Positions 17,257 to 26,281 of a stretch of DNA of 64,000 nucleotides are shown here, one piece after another; position 1 is the stretch's first letter; every line of letters begins with the position of its first letter. The stretch spans positions 1,054,001-1,118,000 of the forward strand of contig NZ_JAHBYN010000001.1 in the NCBI RefSeq assembly GCF_019635935.1. The letters are read 5' to 3'. The position numbers and the translations under genes were made by a program. Under the pieces are notes generated by a model that was not told where the DNA came from, made no database searches, and was given only the letters and a program-made list of their open reading frames with translations. The stretch is from Parvibaculum sp. GTDB taxonomy: Bacteria > Pseudomonadota > Alphaproteobacteria > Parvibaculales > Parvibaculaceae.

Positions 17257-18390
17257 ATGACAAAGATCACGACGAATATCACGGTCGACGCAGCCTATGA
17301 GGCGGTCGCGCCGGACGACTTCCCGGCAATGATGGAAGTCGAGCGCTACGGCAAGCGCTCCACCGCCTTCGACAAGATCATCTCCGCCACCCACGATCAC
17401 TTCTGGGATCCGATGGACAAGAAGTACATCGACTTCTCCGCCCCCTTCGACATGGAGAACGAGTACCTCATCGACCCCCAGCAGAACACCGACCTCAAGA
17501 CGGCGGTGAAGGACAAGCTCGACGAGAAGCAGAAGATCAAACTCGTCAACATGGATGTGCAGTGGGGCCTCTCCTCCATCCTGCACGGCGAAGCGGGCGC
17601 GCTGGCGCTGTCGGCGAGCCTCTGCCACATCCTCAAGGATCCGGGCGCGCAGGAATACGCCGCCAACCAGACGCGCGAGGAAGCGCGCCACGTCGCCGGC
17701 TTCTCCAACTACATCAAGGCCCGCTGGGGCAAGCCCGTGCCCGTCGGCCCGGCGCTCGGCGACATCCTGACCGAACTCGTCAACACGCCGCTGGTCTGGA
17801 AGAAGCTCGTCGGCATGCAGATGCTGGTCGAGGGTCTCGCCATGGGCGCCTTCGCCTCTTTCTACAAATGGGGCCGCGATCCGCTGATGGTGAAGCTGAT
17901 GCAGCTCACGATGACGGACGAGGCCTTCCACCACAAATTCGGCAAGATCTGGGCCGACCGCACCATCCCGAACCTCGACGAAGAACAGCGCAACGCGATC
18001 GAGGACTGGGCCTGGGACGTCTTCCAGGTGCTGCTCTACAACCTCGGCAGCCCCGAGCAGAAGAAGCATATCTATGCCGCCGTCGGCCTCGACTGGGAAT
18101 GGGTGCAGGGCGCGTTCATGGAAGCACTGACAGACGTGCATATCCGCGAAAGCATGCAGGAATCGTCCAACATTTTCCGTGTGCTGATCAAGACGCTGCT
18201 GAAGGCCGGCATCATCACCGACCGCACGGCCATGAACTACGCCGCCTTCATCGACATGAAGGAACTCTATGGCGAGGGCGACCGCATGATCGGCGACGAC
18301 ATCGCCGAGGAAGGCATCAAGCTTCTGCGCCAGCTCAACGGCCAGGGCGGCGGCGCCTATTCGCTGGACCGCATGTCGGCCGCCGAATAA
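17257..18390 (+). CDS. Soluble ferritin-like diiron protein (putative oxygenase)
   Basis: A 377-residue protein with the four-helix ligand pattern of soluble diiron enzymes: a Glu in HGEAGALAL, EEARH, a Glu in LVEGLAMGA, and DEAFHH. The ExxRH form recalls acyl-desaturase and R2-like oxidases. It may be an oxygenase or desaturase; the substrate is not visible. A strong terminator follows, and a TetR gene converges on it. AT-rich DNA upstream (17060-17256) should hold its promoter. Confidence 0.75.
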   Translation: MTKITTNITVDAAYEAVAPDDFPAMMEVERYGKRSTAFDKIISATHDHFWDPMDKKYIDFSAPFDMENEYLIDPQQNTDLKTAVKDKLDEKQKIKLVNMDVQWGLSSILHGEAGALALSASLCHILKDPGAQEYAANQTREEARHVAGFSNYIKARWGKPVPVGPALGDILTELVNTPLVWKKLVGMQMLVEGLAMGAFASFYKWGRDPLMVKLMQLTMTDEAFHHKFGKIWADRTIPNLDEEQRNAIEDWAWDVFQVLLYNLGSPEQKKHIYAAVGLDWEWVQGAFMEALTDVHIRESMQESSNIFRVLIKTLLKAGIITDRTAMNYAAFIDMKELYGEGDRMIGDDIAEEGIKLLRQLNGQGGGAYSLDRMSAAE

Positions 18391-18416
18391 AGCGGACGCA
18401 AAATCGAAACGGAAAG

Positions 18417-18443
18417 GGCGGCAACTCCGGTTGCCGCCTTTTT
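18417..18443 (+). terminator. Rho-independent terminator of the diiron gene
   Basis: GGCGGCAAC and GTTGCCGCC form a perfect 9-bp stem with a TCCG tetraloop, followed by TTTTT. It is 27 bp after the diiron stop and abuts the TetR stop. Confidence 0.9.
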
Positions 18444-19054
18444 CATGTCCGCCGCATCAACCCCTCAATAATCCGGTCGAGCCCGGCCGTATAGTCGGCG
18501 CGCGCCGACTCCGGATCGTTGGCCGCCGCGATCCCGAGCGCCGCCTGCTGCAATGCGCCCGACAGCAAGGCATTCATCGAACGCATCTCGCCGGCCGCGA
18601 TGAAACCCTCGTCCACAAGATGCTGCAACGCGTGGTCGAGAAACAGCGTCGACAGCGGCGCCTGCAGCGCCTGCCAGTCGGCAAGCCCCAGCACCGCCGG
18701 TCCCTCGATCAGAAACAGCCGCCGCACTTCCGCGTCGGTATAGATGCCCAAGAGCACCCGGCACCCGACCTGCAGATCCTCGCGGTCATGCGCGATCCGC
18801 GCCATCGTCTCTTCAAAGAGCCGCTGTCCGATTTCCGGCAGCATCTCCTCCAGCATCGCCCGGAAGAGATCGCGCTTGTCGGCGAACTGATGATAAAGCG
18901 CGCCCCGCGTCACGCCCGCTTCGCGCACGATGTCCTCGGTGCCGGTCTCGGCATAACCCCGCTCGGCAAAGAGCCGCCGCGCCGCCTTCAGCAGCTTGTC
19001 GCGGTTCTTCGAGGGCCGTTTGGCGGGGGATTCGCGCGTCATTTCCTCTTTCAT
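18443..19054 (-). CDS. TetR-family repressor
   Basis: A 203-residue regulator. The N-terminal TetR helix-turn-helix is clear (LLKAARRLFAERGYAETG, then DIVREAGVTRGALYHQF). The ligand domain is unassigned. It is divergent from the ferric-reductase-like gene, with three CATACA-N3-TGTATG palindromes between, so it should repress both. The ATG at 19054 lies within the first palindrome; a second ATG at 19042 has a GAGG too close to be convincing. Confidence 0.92.
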   Translation of the reverse strand: MKEEMTRESPAKRPSKNRDKLLKAARRLFAERGYAETGTEDIVREAGVTRGALYHQFADKRDLFRAMLEEMLPEIGQRLFEETMARIAHDREDLQVGCRVLLGIYTDAEVRRLFLIEGPAVLGLADWQALQAPLSTLFLDHALQHLVDEGFIAAGEMRSMNALLSGALQQAALGIAAANDPESARADYTAGLDRIIEGLMRRT

Positions 19055-19113
19055 ACAGCTTGTATGGAAACTCGTTTCGGATTATACAACCTGTATCTCA
19101 TACACCGTGTATG
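19052..19113. promoter_or_regulatory. Triple TetR operator array
   Basis: Three 15-bp palindromes of the form CATACA-N3-TGTATG: 19052-19066 (perfect), 19083-19097 (TATACA-ACC-TGTATC) and 19099-19113 (perfect). Centres are 31 and 16 bp apart. They fill the divergent promoter region between the TetR gene and the membrane protein gene, and the first covers the TetR start codon. They are almost surely the TetR binding sites. Confidence 0.85.
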
Positions 19114-19135
19114 AAAAATTCGGGGGCGAAACAAA

Positions 19136-19795
19136 ATGACCGACACCACGATTCCGGGCACCGCCGCGCCCCGTCCGGCCGGCAAGCGCATCCCCTGGTG
19201 GCTTTTCGCCGCCGTCCTCGGCGTCGCCGCCGCCATCGCAGCAGGCAGCCTCGCCTTCTGGGGCACGGGCAGCGAAGGCCTCGTCCACATCACGCGCTAC
19301 ACGGCGCGCTTCGCCTTCCTGATCTTCATCGTGGTCTTTGCGACCGGCGCACTGGCGCAGCTTTTCCCGTCCGCCACGACGCGCTGGCTGAAGCGCAACC
19401 GCCGCTATCTCGGTCTGTCCTTCGCGCTGGCTCATTTCATCCATCTGGGCGCGCTGACCTCGTTCTTCATCGCCATCGGCGAAGCGCCGGACATCGTCAC
19501 CATCATCGGCGGCGGCGGCGCCTATGTGTTGATCGCGGCAATGGCGCTGACCTCCAACGACTGGTCGGTGAGAACGCTCGGCCCGAAAATCTGGCGCCGC
19601 CTGCATCTCGTCGGCATCGCCTATGTCTGGCTGATTTTCATGAATTCCTATATCGGCCGCCTGACGAGCGAGACGCCGCCCGAGCCCAAGGTAATCTTCG
19701 CCATTACCGCCGGCCTCGGATTTCTGGTGCTGGGCTTGCGCGTCACCGCCTGGATCGCCCGCCGCCGCGCCCGATCACAAGCTGTTGTTCGTTGA
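19136..19795 (+). CDS. Ferric-reductase-like transmembrane protein
   Basis: A 219-residue protein with about six membrane helices. ARFAFLIF, RRYLGLSFALAHFIHLGAL and RRLHLVGIAYVWLIF match the haem-binding ferric-reductase-like/MsrQ domain, with His residues in the second and third stretches as candidate haem ligands. It may pass electrons across the inner membrane, but no partner (such as MsrP) is next to it. Control by the adjacent TetR protein is likely from the operators. Confidence 0.75.
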   Translation: MTDTTIPGTAAPRPAGKRIPWWLFAAVLGVAAAIAAGSLAFWGTGSEGLVHITRYTARFAFLIFIVVFATGALAQLFPSATTRWLKRNRRYLGLSFALAHFIHLGALTSFFIAIGEAPDIVTIIGGGGAYVLIAAMALTSNDWSVRTLGPKIWRRLHLVGIAYVWLIFMNSYIGRLTSETPPEPKVIFAITAGLGFLVLGLRVTAWIARRRARSQAVVR

Positions 19796-19855
19796 CGCAG
19801 CGTCGCCTGTGTTATTCTGCATACCGGCAGGGCCTGATGCCCCCGGAGACGCAGA

Positions 19856-20746
19856 ATGCATGCGACGAATGCCAGGGGCTGGCGGACGGCCCCCGCGATC
19901 GGCCTTGGCTTCCTGATGCTGCTGCTCTCCGGCACGGCGCAGGCAAACATATACGGTGTCGACGATCGCCGGGACATCCGCCCCGATGACGGTCTCAGCG
20001 GCGTCGGCGTCATTGTCTGCGAAGGCACGACCCGCCGGCCGACCGGCGTGCTCATCGCCTCGCCCTTCCTGCCGCCCGAGCGCGACTACGACGTCATCAC
20101 CTCGGCCGCGCATGTCTTCATCGGCCCGCGCGGCCGCCTGACCGATTGCGAGTTCCGGCCGCAATCCAAGACCGGGCCGGGCGCGCGCATCCTCTACATC
20201 GAAAGCGGCAGCCACACCCCCTATCGCGATCGCGACTGGCACAACGACTGGGCCGTCGCCGTCCTCGACCGCCGCCTCCCCGACGAACTCGACCGGATCG
20301 AACCGCGCGTGATCGACGAGGACACCGCCGTCGCACTTCGCGAATCCGGCTCCCGCTTCATCCTCGCCGGCCACAATGGCGAGCGCGGTCCCTTGCAGAT
20401 GTCCGAAAATTGCGGGCCCGCGCGCAAGCTGAGCTCCCATCTCAACCGCTTCGATCCCCGCGTCGTCAATCACGATTGCGACATGATGCCGGGTTGGTCG
20501 GGCGGCCCGCTGATTTTGCAGGAGAACGGCATCAACTACATGATCGCGGTCAACTCGCAGGCCTCCAACGCGATCACCCACTCGTCCGGCCGGGCCTATA
20601 GCGGCAGCCTCAACCCCAATGTCGCAATCCGCGTCGACGACCAGTTCAAACGCGCCATCGACCGCCTGCTGCGCGCCGGCACGACCGGCGTCACCGCCAA
20701 ATGCCTCGTCGCGAGCAAGGATGAGTTGCCGGCCCTTCCCTGCTGA
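19856..20746 (+). CDS. Secreted trypsin-like serine protease family protein
   Basis: A 296-residue protein with a long signal peptide (ending near AQAN, residue 31). The chymotrypsin-fold triad is visible: His in TSAAHVF, Asp in HNDWAVAVLD, and Ser in PGWSGGPL. Four or more Cys suggest disulfides. The target is unknown; such proteins act in the periplasm or outside. The gene stands alone between the ferric-reductase-like gene and the acyl-CoA ligase. Confidence 0.75.
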   Translation: MHATNARGWRTAPAIGLGFLMLLLSGTAQANIYGVDDRRDIRPDDGLSGVGVIVCEGTTRRPTGVLIASPFLPPERDYDVITSAAHVFIGPRGRLTDCEFRPQSKTGPGARILYIESGSHTPYRDRDWHNDWAVAVLDRRLPDELDRIEPRVIDEDTAVALRESGSRFILAGHNGERGPLQMSENCGPARKLSSHLNRFDPRVVNHDCDMMPGWSGGPLILQENGINYMIAVNSQASNAITHSSGRAYSGSLNPNVAIRVDDQFKRAIDRLLRAGTTGVTAKCLVASKDELPALPC

Positions 20747-20883
20747 CCGTGAAGCTAACCCTGCGGCACCGCGACGCCGGATGACCGGCCGCCATTTCCT
20801 CCCTATATTGTCGGCAAAAGAATTGGCCCCGCCCGGCCGCCGCGCCGGGGGGCCGCCAGAACAAGCTTTCCGGGAGGGAAAAC

Positions 20884-22494
20884 ATGCCTTGGAATTTCGG
20901 CGACATTCTCGACGCCATATCGCCCGTGCTGCCGGCCGACGCGCCGGCCTTCATTCACGGGACACGCCGCATCACCTGGGGCGAAACGACGAAACGCACC
21001 AACAATCTCGGCCGCGCCATGATCGAACGCGGCGCAAAGCCCGGCGACAAGCTGGCCTTCTACATGCGCAACCGGCCGGAATATATCGAACTGCTCGCCG
21101 CCGGCTTCAAATCGCGCCTGACCCATGTCAACGTCAACTATCGCTACAAGCCCGACGAAGTCTTCTACATCTTCGACAATTCGGACGCGCAAACCGTCGT
21201 CTATGGCAGCGAGTTTCGCGGCATCATCGAGGAAATCCGTCCGCGGCTCACAAAGGTCGGAACGTTCATCGAGGTCAATGACGGCGGCGACATCGCGCCC
21301 TTCGCCGAACGTTACGAAACGCTGGCGAACGCCGGCGACGGCGCGCCGCTCGGCATCGAGCGTTCACCCGACGACATGCTCTTCATCTATACCGGCGGCA
21401 CCACCGGCATGCCGAAAGGCGTGATGTGGCGTCACGACGATCTGCGCGAGGTGCAGCTCGCGGCGCTGCGCCGCCTCGGCCCCGTGCCGGAATCGCTTCC
21501 CGCCCTGATCGAGGCGATCAAGGAAGTCGGCCCCGCCGGCCCGATGATCCCGGCCTGCCCGCTGATGCACGGCACCGGCCTCCTGACCGCGCTTGGCAAC
21601 ATGGTCTCGGGCGGCTGCGTCGTCACGCTCGACAACCAGTCGCTCGACCCGCACGAATTATGGGCGGCAGTCGACCGCAACAAGGTCCAGCAGGTCGCCA
21701 TCGTCGGCGACGCCTTTGCCAAGCCCATGCTGCGCGCGCTTGAGGAAGAGCCGGGAAAATACGACCTGTCGTCCATCGTCACCATCATCTCGTCCGGCGT
21801 CATGTGGTCGACGGAGGTGAAACGCGGACTGCTGAAATACATGCCGAACGCGATCATGACCGACAGCTTCGGTGCCTCCGAAGCCGTCGGCCTCGGTTCG
21901 TCGCTGATGACCAAGGACGGTGAGATCGCCACCGCGAAATTCCAGATCGGCGAACGCTGCAAGGTCTTCGACGAAAACGACGAGCCGATCGAGCCGGGTT
22001 CCGGCAAACCGGGTTTCATCGCGCTCGGCGCGCCGATCCCGGTCGGCTACTACAAGGACCCCGAAAAAAGCGCCCGCACCTTCAAGACCGTTCGCGGCGA
22101 GCGCTACGCGATCCCCGGCGACTGGTGCACCGTCGAAGCCGACGGCACGCTGACGCTGCTCGGCCGCGGCTCGGCCTGCATCAACACCGCCGGCGAAAAG
22201 GTCTATCCGGAAGAAGTCGAGGAAGCGCTGAAAACGCATCCCTCTGTCGAGGATGCGCTGGTCGTCGGCCTGCCCGACGAAAAATGGGGCCAGTCGGTCA
22301 CCGGCGTCGTCAAGCTCAACAATGGCGCGGCCTTCGACGAGGAAGCGTTGCGCGGCCATGTCCGCAACATGCTTGCCGGCTACAAGACGCCCAAGCGCAT
22401 CCTGATCGGCACGGTTCCCTTCCGCGCGCCGAACGGCAAGGCCGACTACAAGACCGTCACCGAGTTTGCCAAGCGCGAACTCGGCGCCGCCTGA
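20884..22494 (+). CDS. AMP-dependent acyl-CoA synthetase
   Basis: A 536-residue ligase of the ANL superfamily that activates a carboxylic acid to its CoA thioester. Motif A3 is IYTGGTTGMPKGV, A5 is TDSFGASEAVG, and the C-terminal Lys region is KTPKRI...PNGKADYK. It resembles long-chain and sterol side-chain ligases. A GGGAGG site precedes the start. It heads a run with an NTF2-like protein and two acyl-CoA dehydrogenases, so the four probably serve one catabolic pathway. Confidence 0.92.
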   Translation: MPWNFGDILDAISPVLPADAPAFIHGTRRITWGETTKRTNNLGRAMIERGAKPGDKLAFYMRNRPEYIELLAAGFKSRLTHVNVNYRYKPDEVFYIFDNSDAQTVVYGSEFRGIIEEIRPRLTKVGTFIEVNDGGDIAPFAERYETLANAGDGAPLGIERSPDDMLFIYTGGTTGMPKGVMWRHDDLREVQLAALRRLGPVPESLPALIEAIKEVGPAGPMIPACPLMHGTGLLTALGNMVSGGCVVTLDNQSLDPHELWAAVDRNKVQQVAIVGDAFAKPMLRALEEEPGKYDLSSIVTIISSGVMWSTEVKRGLLKYMPNAIMTDSFGASEAVGLGSSLMTKDGEIATAKFQIGERCKVFDENDEPIEPGSGKPGFIALGAPIPVGYYKDPEKSARTFKTVRGERYAIPGDWCTVEADGTLTLLGRGSACINTAGEKVYPEEVEEALKTHPSVEDALVVGLPDEKWGQSVTGVVKLNNGAAFDEEALRGHVRNMLAGYKTPKRILIGTVPFRAPNGKADYKTVTEFAKRELGAA

Positions 22495-22515
22495 ATACGA
22501 AAACGGAGAAGCGCG

Positions 22516-22995
22516 ATGACGCCGGATGAATTTGCAAACCTGCTCGCGCGCTTCTCCGCCGCCGCCACGGCCGGCGACGGCAAGACCTTCGCCGCCTGCT
22601 TCACCGAGGATGGCGTCTACCACGACTACATCTATGGCGATCACAAGGGCCGCGACGAAATCGCCCACATGCTGGAAGAGCTCTTCCACCGCGACGCGCG
22701 CGATTATGACTGGCGGATGATCGATCCCGTCTGCAACGGCAATCTGGGTTATGCCTGGTCGCTGTCGAAATTCGTTTCGACGCTCCCGCAATATGAAGGC
22801 AATCAGGTCGTGATCGACGGCATGAGCCGCTTCGAGCTCCGCGACGGCCTGATCGCCGACTACCGCGAAAGCGTCAATGGCGGCGTCGCGATGGCGCAAC
22901 TCGGCGTCGAGGAGCCGCGGCTTGCCGGCGTGTTGCGCAAATGGGCCCGGCAGTTGCGCGAGCGCCCCGAAGTCGCCCGCTACCTGAAATCCTGA
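22516..22995 (+). CDS. NTF2-like / SnoaL-fold protein
   Basis: A 159-residue single-domain protein with the NTF2-like pattern (FAACFTEDGVYHDYIYGDHKGRDEI...). Members act as small isomerases, hydratases or hydrolases, or only bind ligands. It lies 21 bp after the acyl-CoA ligase and before two dehydrogenases, so an acyl-CoA-linked step is plausible. No catalytic residue could be assigned. Confidence 0.8.
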   Translation: MTPDEFANLLARFSAAATAGDGKTFAACFTEDGVYHDYIYGDHKGRDEIAHMLEELFHRDARDYDWRMIDPVCNGNLGYAWSLSKFVSTLPQYEGNQVVIDGMSRFELRDGLIADYRESVNGGVAMAQLGVEEPRLAGVLRKWARQLRERPEVARYLKS

Positions 22996-23112
22996 ACGCC
23001 CGCATTTACCCTTAAAAGCTGCCCTTCTCACCCGCCGATGCCGGTTGCCTCGCCGGGACCGGTTGCTATGCTGTCGCCACCCAAAAATCGAACCTTCAAG
23101 AAAGAGACGTTC

Positions 23113-24309
23113 ATGGAAGCGCTGGAGAAATTCCGTCAGGAAACAAGGGCCTGGCTGGGGGAAAACTGCCCGCCCTCGATGCGGACGCCGATGACCTCCG
23201 AGGACGAGACGGTCTGGGGCGGCCGCAACGCCAAATACGCGAACCCCGAGGCGAAGCTCTGGCTCGACCGCATGGCCGAACGCGGCTGGACCGCGCCCAC
23301 CTGGCCCAAGGCCTATGGCGGCGGTGGTCTCTCGAAAGAGGAAAACCAGGTTCTCCAGCAGGAGATGCGCCGCATCAAGGCGCGGCCCCCACTGTCGAGC
23401 TTCGGCATCTGGATGCTCGGGCCGGCCCTTCTCGAATTCGCCAATGAGGAACAGAAGAAGGAACACCTGCCCAGGATCGTTCGCGGCGAAATCCGCTGGT
23501 GCCAGGGCTACTCCGAGCCGGGCGCCGGCTCCGACCTCGCCGGCCTCCAGACCAAATGCGAGGACAAGGGCGATCACTACCTCGTCAACGGCCAGAAGAT
23601 CTGGACCTCCTATGCCGACAAGGCCGACTGGATTTTCTGCCTCGTCCGCACCGACCCCACAAAAAAGCACGACGGCATCAGCTTCCTGCTCTTCGACATG
23701 GCGACGCCCGGCGTCGAGGCGCGCCCGATCAGCATGATCTCCGGCGCCTCGCCCTTCTGCGAAACCTTCTTCACCGACGTCAAAGTGCCGAAGGGCAATC
23801 TCGTCGGCGAACTCAACAAGGGCTGGACCATCGCCAAGCGCCTGCTGCAGCACGAGCGCGAGATGATTTCGGGCATGGGCCTCGGCGGCGCGGGCTCCGG
23901 CGCCGGTCTCGGCGGTCTCGAACAGGCGGCCAAGGATTATTACGGCGAGCAGAACGGCCGCGTCGCCAGCCCGTCGCTGCGCGACCACATCACCCGCCAG
24001 AAGATGGACGGCAAGGCCTTCGCGCTGACCATGCAGCGTTCGGCCGAGGAAGCGAAAGCCGGTCAGGGTCCCGGCGCCGCCTCGTCGATTTTCAAATATT
24101 ACGGCACCGAGCTCAACAAGCGCCGCTTCGAACTGCTGCTCGAAATCATGGGCACCAAGGGCCTCGGCTGGGAAGGCGAAGGCTTCACCGGCGACGAAAT
24201 CACGGTCACCCGCTCCTGGCTGCGCTCCAAGGGAAACTCGATCGAGGGCGGCACCAGCGAGGTGCAGCTCAACGTCGTCTCGAAGCGCGTCCTCAGCCTG
24301 CCCGACTGA
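23113..24309 (+). CDS. Acyl-CoA dehydrogenase, subunit with catalytic-Glu region
   Basis: A 398-residue dehydrogenase (YSEPGAGSDLAGLQT is the FAD/substrate loop). The C-terminal stretch SIEGGTSEVQLNVVSKRVL carries the Glu-Gly region where the general base sits in MCAD-type enzymes. It lacks the R.QFG motif that helps bind FAD at the subunit interface; the partner gene has it. The two may form a heteromeric enzyme like actinobacterial steroid FadE pairs. Start MEALEKF follows AAAGAGACG; a Met 25 codons upstream is rejected. Confidence 0.9.
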   Translation: MEALEKFRQETRAWLGENCPPSMRTPMTSEDETVWGGRNAKYANPEAKLWLDRMAERGWTAPTWPKAYGGGGLSKEENQVLQQEMRRIKARPPLSSFGIWMLGPALLEFANEEQKKEHLPRIVRGEIRWCQGYSEPGAGSDLAGLQTKCEDKGDHYLVNGQKIWTSYADKADWIFCLVRTDPTKKHDGISFLLFDMATPGVEARPISMISGASPFCETFFTDVKVPKGNLVGELNKGWTIAKRLLQHEREMISGMGLGGAGSGAGLGGLEQAAKDYYGEQNGRVASPSLRDHITRQKMDGKAFALTMQRSAEEAKAGQGPGAASSIFKYYGTELNKRRFELLLEIMGTKGLGWEGEGFTGDEITVTRSWLRSKGNSIEGGTSEVQLNVVSKRVLSLPD

Positions 24310-24391
24310 GAAACGCCATACCGCATTCACGCGCGTCCGCGCGGCGCGCGCACCGCCAATTGACACAAGACAGAAAAGACACAGCAACGAA

Positions 24392-25531
24392 ATGGCACTT
24401 GTACTCACCGAGGAGCAGCAGCTCCTGCGCGACACCGCAACGCAGTTTTTCCAGGAGCGGCTGCCCATCGCCAATCTGCGCAAACTGCGCGACACAAAGG
24501 ACGCCACCGGTTTCGACCGCGCGATCTGGAAGGAAATGTCCGATCTCGGTTTCGCCGGCATCATGATTTCCGAAAAATACGGCGGCACCGATTTCGGGCC
24601 CGTCGGCCTCGGCCTCGTGCTCGAACAGGCCGGCCGCACGCTGGCCGCAAGCCCGCTCGTCTCCACCGTCTTGCTCTGCGGTTCGGCCGTGCAGCTTGCC
24701 GGCAACGCGACGCAGCGCCAGGACATCCTCTCGGCCATCGCCGCCGGCGACCGCATCATGGCGCTGGCGCTGGAGGAAGGCCCGCACCACAACCCGACCC
24801 GCATCGCCACCCGCGCCGAGGCGAGCGGCCAGGCCTTCAGGATTTCGGGCAAGAAGACCTTCGTGCTCGACGGCCATGTCGCCGACCAGCTCATCGTCGC
24901 CGCCCGCACCTCCGGCAACGAAAACGACCGCGCCGGCATCACGCTCTTCCTCGTCGATCCGAAATCGGAAGGCGTCAAGATCACGCGCACCCTGATGGTC
25001 GACAGCCGCAACGCCGCCGACATCTCGTTCGACAACGTGTCGGTGCCGGCCACTGCCGTGCTCGGCTCGGTCGATGGCGGCATCGACGTGCTCGAACAGG
25101 TGCTCGACATCGCCCGCATCGGCATCTCGGCCGAAATGCTGGGTCTCGTGCAGGAGGTCTTCGACACGACGCTTGCTTACCTCAAGGAGCGCAAGCAGTT
25201 CGGCAAGGTCATCGGTTCCTTCCAGGCGCTGCAACACCGCATGGCGGTGCTCTTTGCCGAGATCGAGCTTTGCCGCTCGGTCGTGCTCGACGCGCTCTCG
25301 GCGCTGGAAGCCCGGCGCAACGACGTGCCGCTGATCGCGAGCCTCGCCAAGGCCCGCCTCTCGGACACCGCGACCCTGATGACCAATGAAGGCCTGCAGA
25401 TGCATGGCGGCATGGGCATGACCGACCAGTTCGATGTCGGCCTCTTCATGAAGCGCGCCCGCGTCGCCACGGCGAGTTTCGGCGACGGAAATTTCCACCG
25501 CGACCGTTATGCATCGCTGGAAGGCTACTGA
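24392..25531 (+). CDS. Acyl-CoA dehydrogenase, partner subunit
   Basis: A 379-residue dehydrogenase with the interface FAD motif ERKQFGKVIGSFQALQH near residue 265 and MHGGMGMTD near the C-terminus. The usual EGTxEIQ-type end is absent; the chain ends SFGDGNFHRDRYASLEGY, so the normal catalytic Glu seems missing. This complements the preceding gene and supports an alpha2-beta2 enzyme. Roles are inferred from motif presence and absence only. Confidence 0.88.
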   Translation: MALVLTEEQQLLRDTATQFFQERLPIANLRKLRDTKDATGFDRAIWKEMSDLGFAGIMISEKYGGTDFGPVGLGLVLEQAGRTLAASPLVSTVLLCGSAVQLAGNATQRQDILSAIAAGDRIMALALEEGPHHNPTRIATRAEASGQAFRISGKKTFVLDGHVADQLIVAARTSGNENDRAGITLFLVDPKSEGVKITRTLMVDSRNAADISFDNVSVPATAVLGSVDGGIDVLEQVLDIARIGISAEMLGLVQEVFDTTLAYLKERKQFGKVIGSFQALQHRMAVLFAEIELCRSVVLDALSALEARRNDVPLIASLAKARLSDTATLMTNEGLQMHGGMGMTDQFDVGLFMKRARVATASFGDGNFHRDRYASLEGY

Positions 25532-25538
25532 CGATCCT

Positions 25539-25567
25539 GCGAACGCGGCCCCTCGGGGCGCGTTCGC
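25539..25567 (+). terminator. Strong GC hairpin after the dehydrogenase pair
   Basis: GCGAACGCG and CGCGTTCGC form a perfect 9-bp stem with a further CCC/GGG inside. It starts 8 bp after the stop codon. There is no T run, so it may terminate weakly or only protect the mRNA end. Confidence 0.5.
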
Positions 25568-25603
25568 CCACAAGTTCACACGCCGGGGGCATGCGTTCGT
25601 AAA

Positions 25604-26281
25604 ATGTTGAAGGTCCGGTCCGGAATGGCGGCGGGTGTATGGCCGCTTTTCGCCCTCGCGCTGGCGCTGGTCGCGATGCCCGCGCCGGCCAGCGCCCACC
25701 CCCATGTCTGGATCGACTTGCGGACGGAAGCCCATGTCGATGCCGAAGGCCGCCTCGCCGCCGTCACCATTGTCTGGATTTTCGACGAGTTCTATTCGGC
25801 CTTCGCCCTCGACGGCCTCGAAAAGCCGGGCGGCGACTACAAGTCCGAAGACCTCGCGGCGCTCACCGACGTCAATATGTCGAACCTTGCCGAGTTCGAC
25901 TACTTCGCCGAGGTGACGCAAGGCGGCGAACCGGCGGCCTTTGGCGAACCGCGCGACGCGCATTCGACATGGGACGAGGAAAGCGGCCGCCTGTCGCTGA
26001 GCTTCACGCTGCCGATCGCCGAACCGCGCGCCGCAACCGCCGCGGCGCCGGCGACATTCCGCGTCTACGATCCCTCCTATTACATTTCGATCGACTACAC
26101 CGAAAAAGACCCGCTACGCGTCGTCGGCGAGGCGGCCGGGCGCTGCAAGACCGCCATCGAAACGCCCAATGTCGAAAACGTCTGGATGACGCTGCCCGAA
26201 TCCGCCTTCACCAGCGGACAGTCGCAGATGGGGGCGATGTTTGCGGCGACCGCGACGTTGATCTGCGAGACGGCCGAATGA
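25604..26281 (+). CDS. DUF1007-family periplasmic metal-associated protein
   Basis: A 225-residue protein with a signal peptide ending near ASA, so that the mature chain would begin HPHVWID, the hallmark of DUF1007. Two Cys in the C-terminal part may form a disulfide. DUF1007 genes are often coupled to NicO exporters, as here (ATGA overlap). It probably works with the exporter in periplasmic handling of nickel, cobalt or zinc. Confidence 0.85.
   Translation: MLKVRSGMAAGVWPLFALALALVAMPAPASAHPHVWIDLRTEAHVDAEGRLAAVTIVWIFDEFYSAFALDGLEKPGGDYKSEDLAALTDVNMSNLAEFDYFAEVTQGGEPAAFGEPRDAHSTWDEESGRLSLSFTLPIAEPRAATAAAPATFRVYDPSYYISIDYTEKDPLRVVGEAAGRCKTAIETPNVENVWMTLPESAFTSGQSQMGAMFAATATLICETAE

Noticed and set aside
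21658..25167. Open minus-strand frame of about 1170 codons opposite the acyl-CoA ligase and dehydrogenases
   Set aside because: It lies exactly antisense to four genes with clear family motifs, has no family resemblance itself, and is a usual by-product of high-GC codon use.
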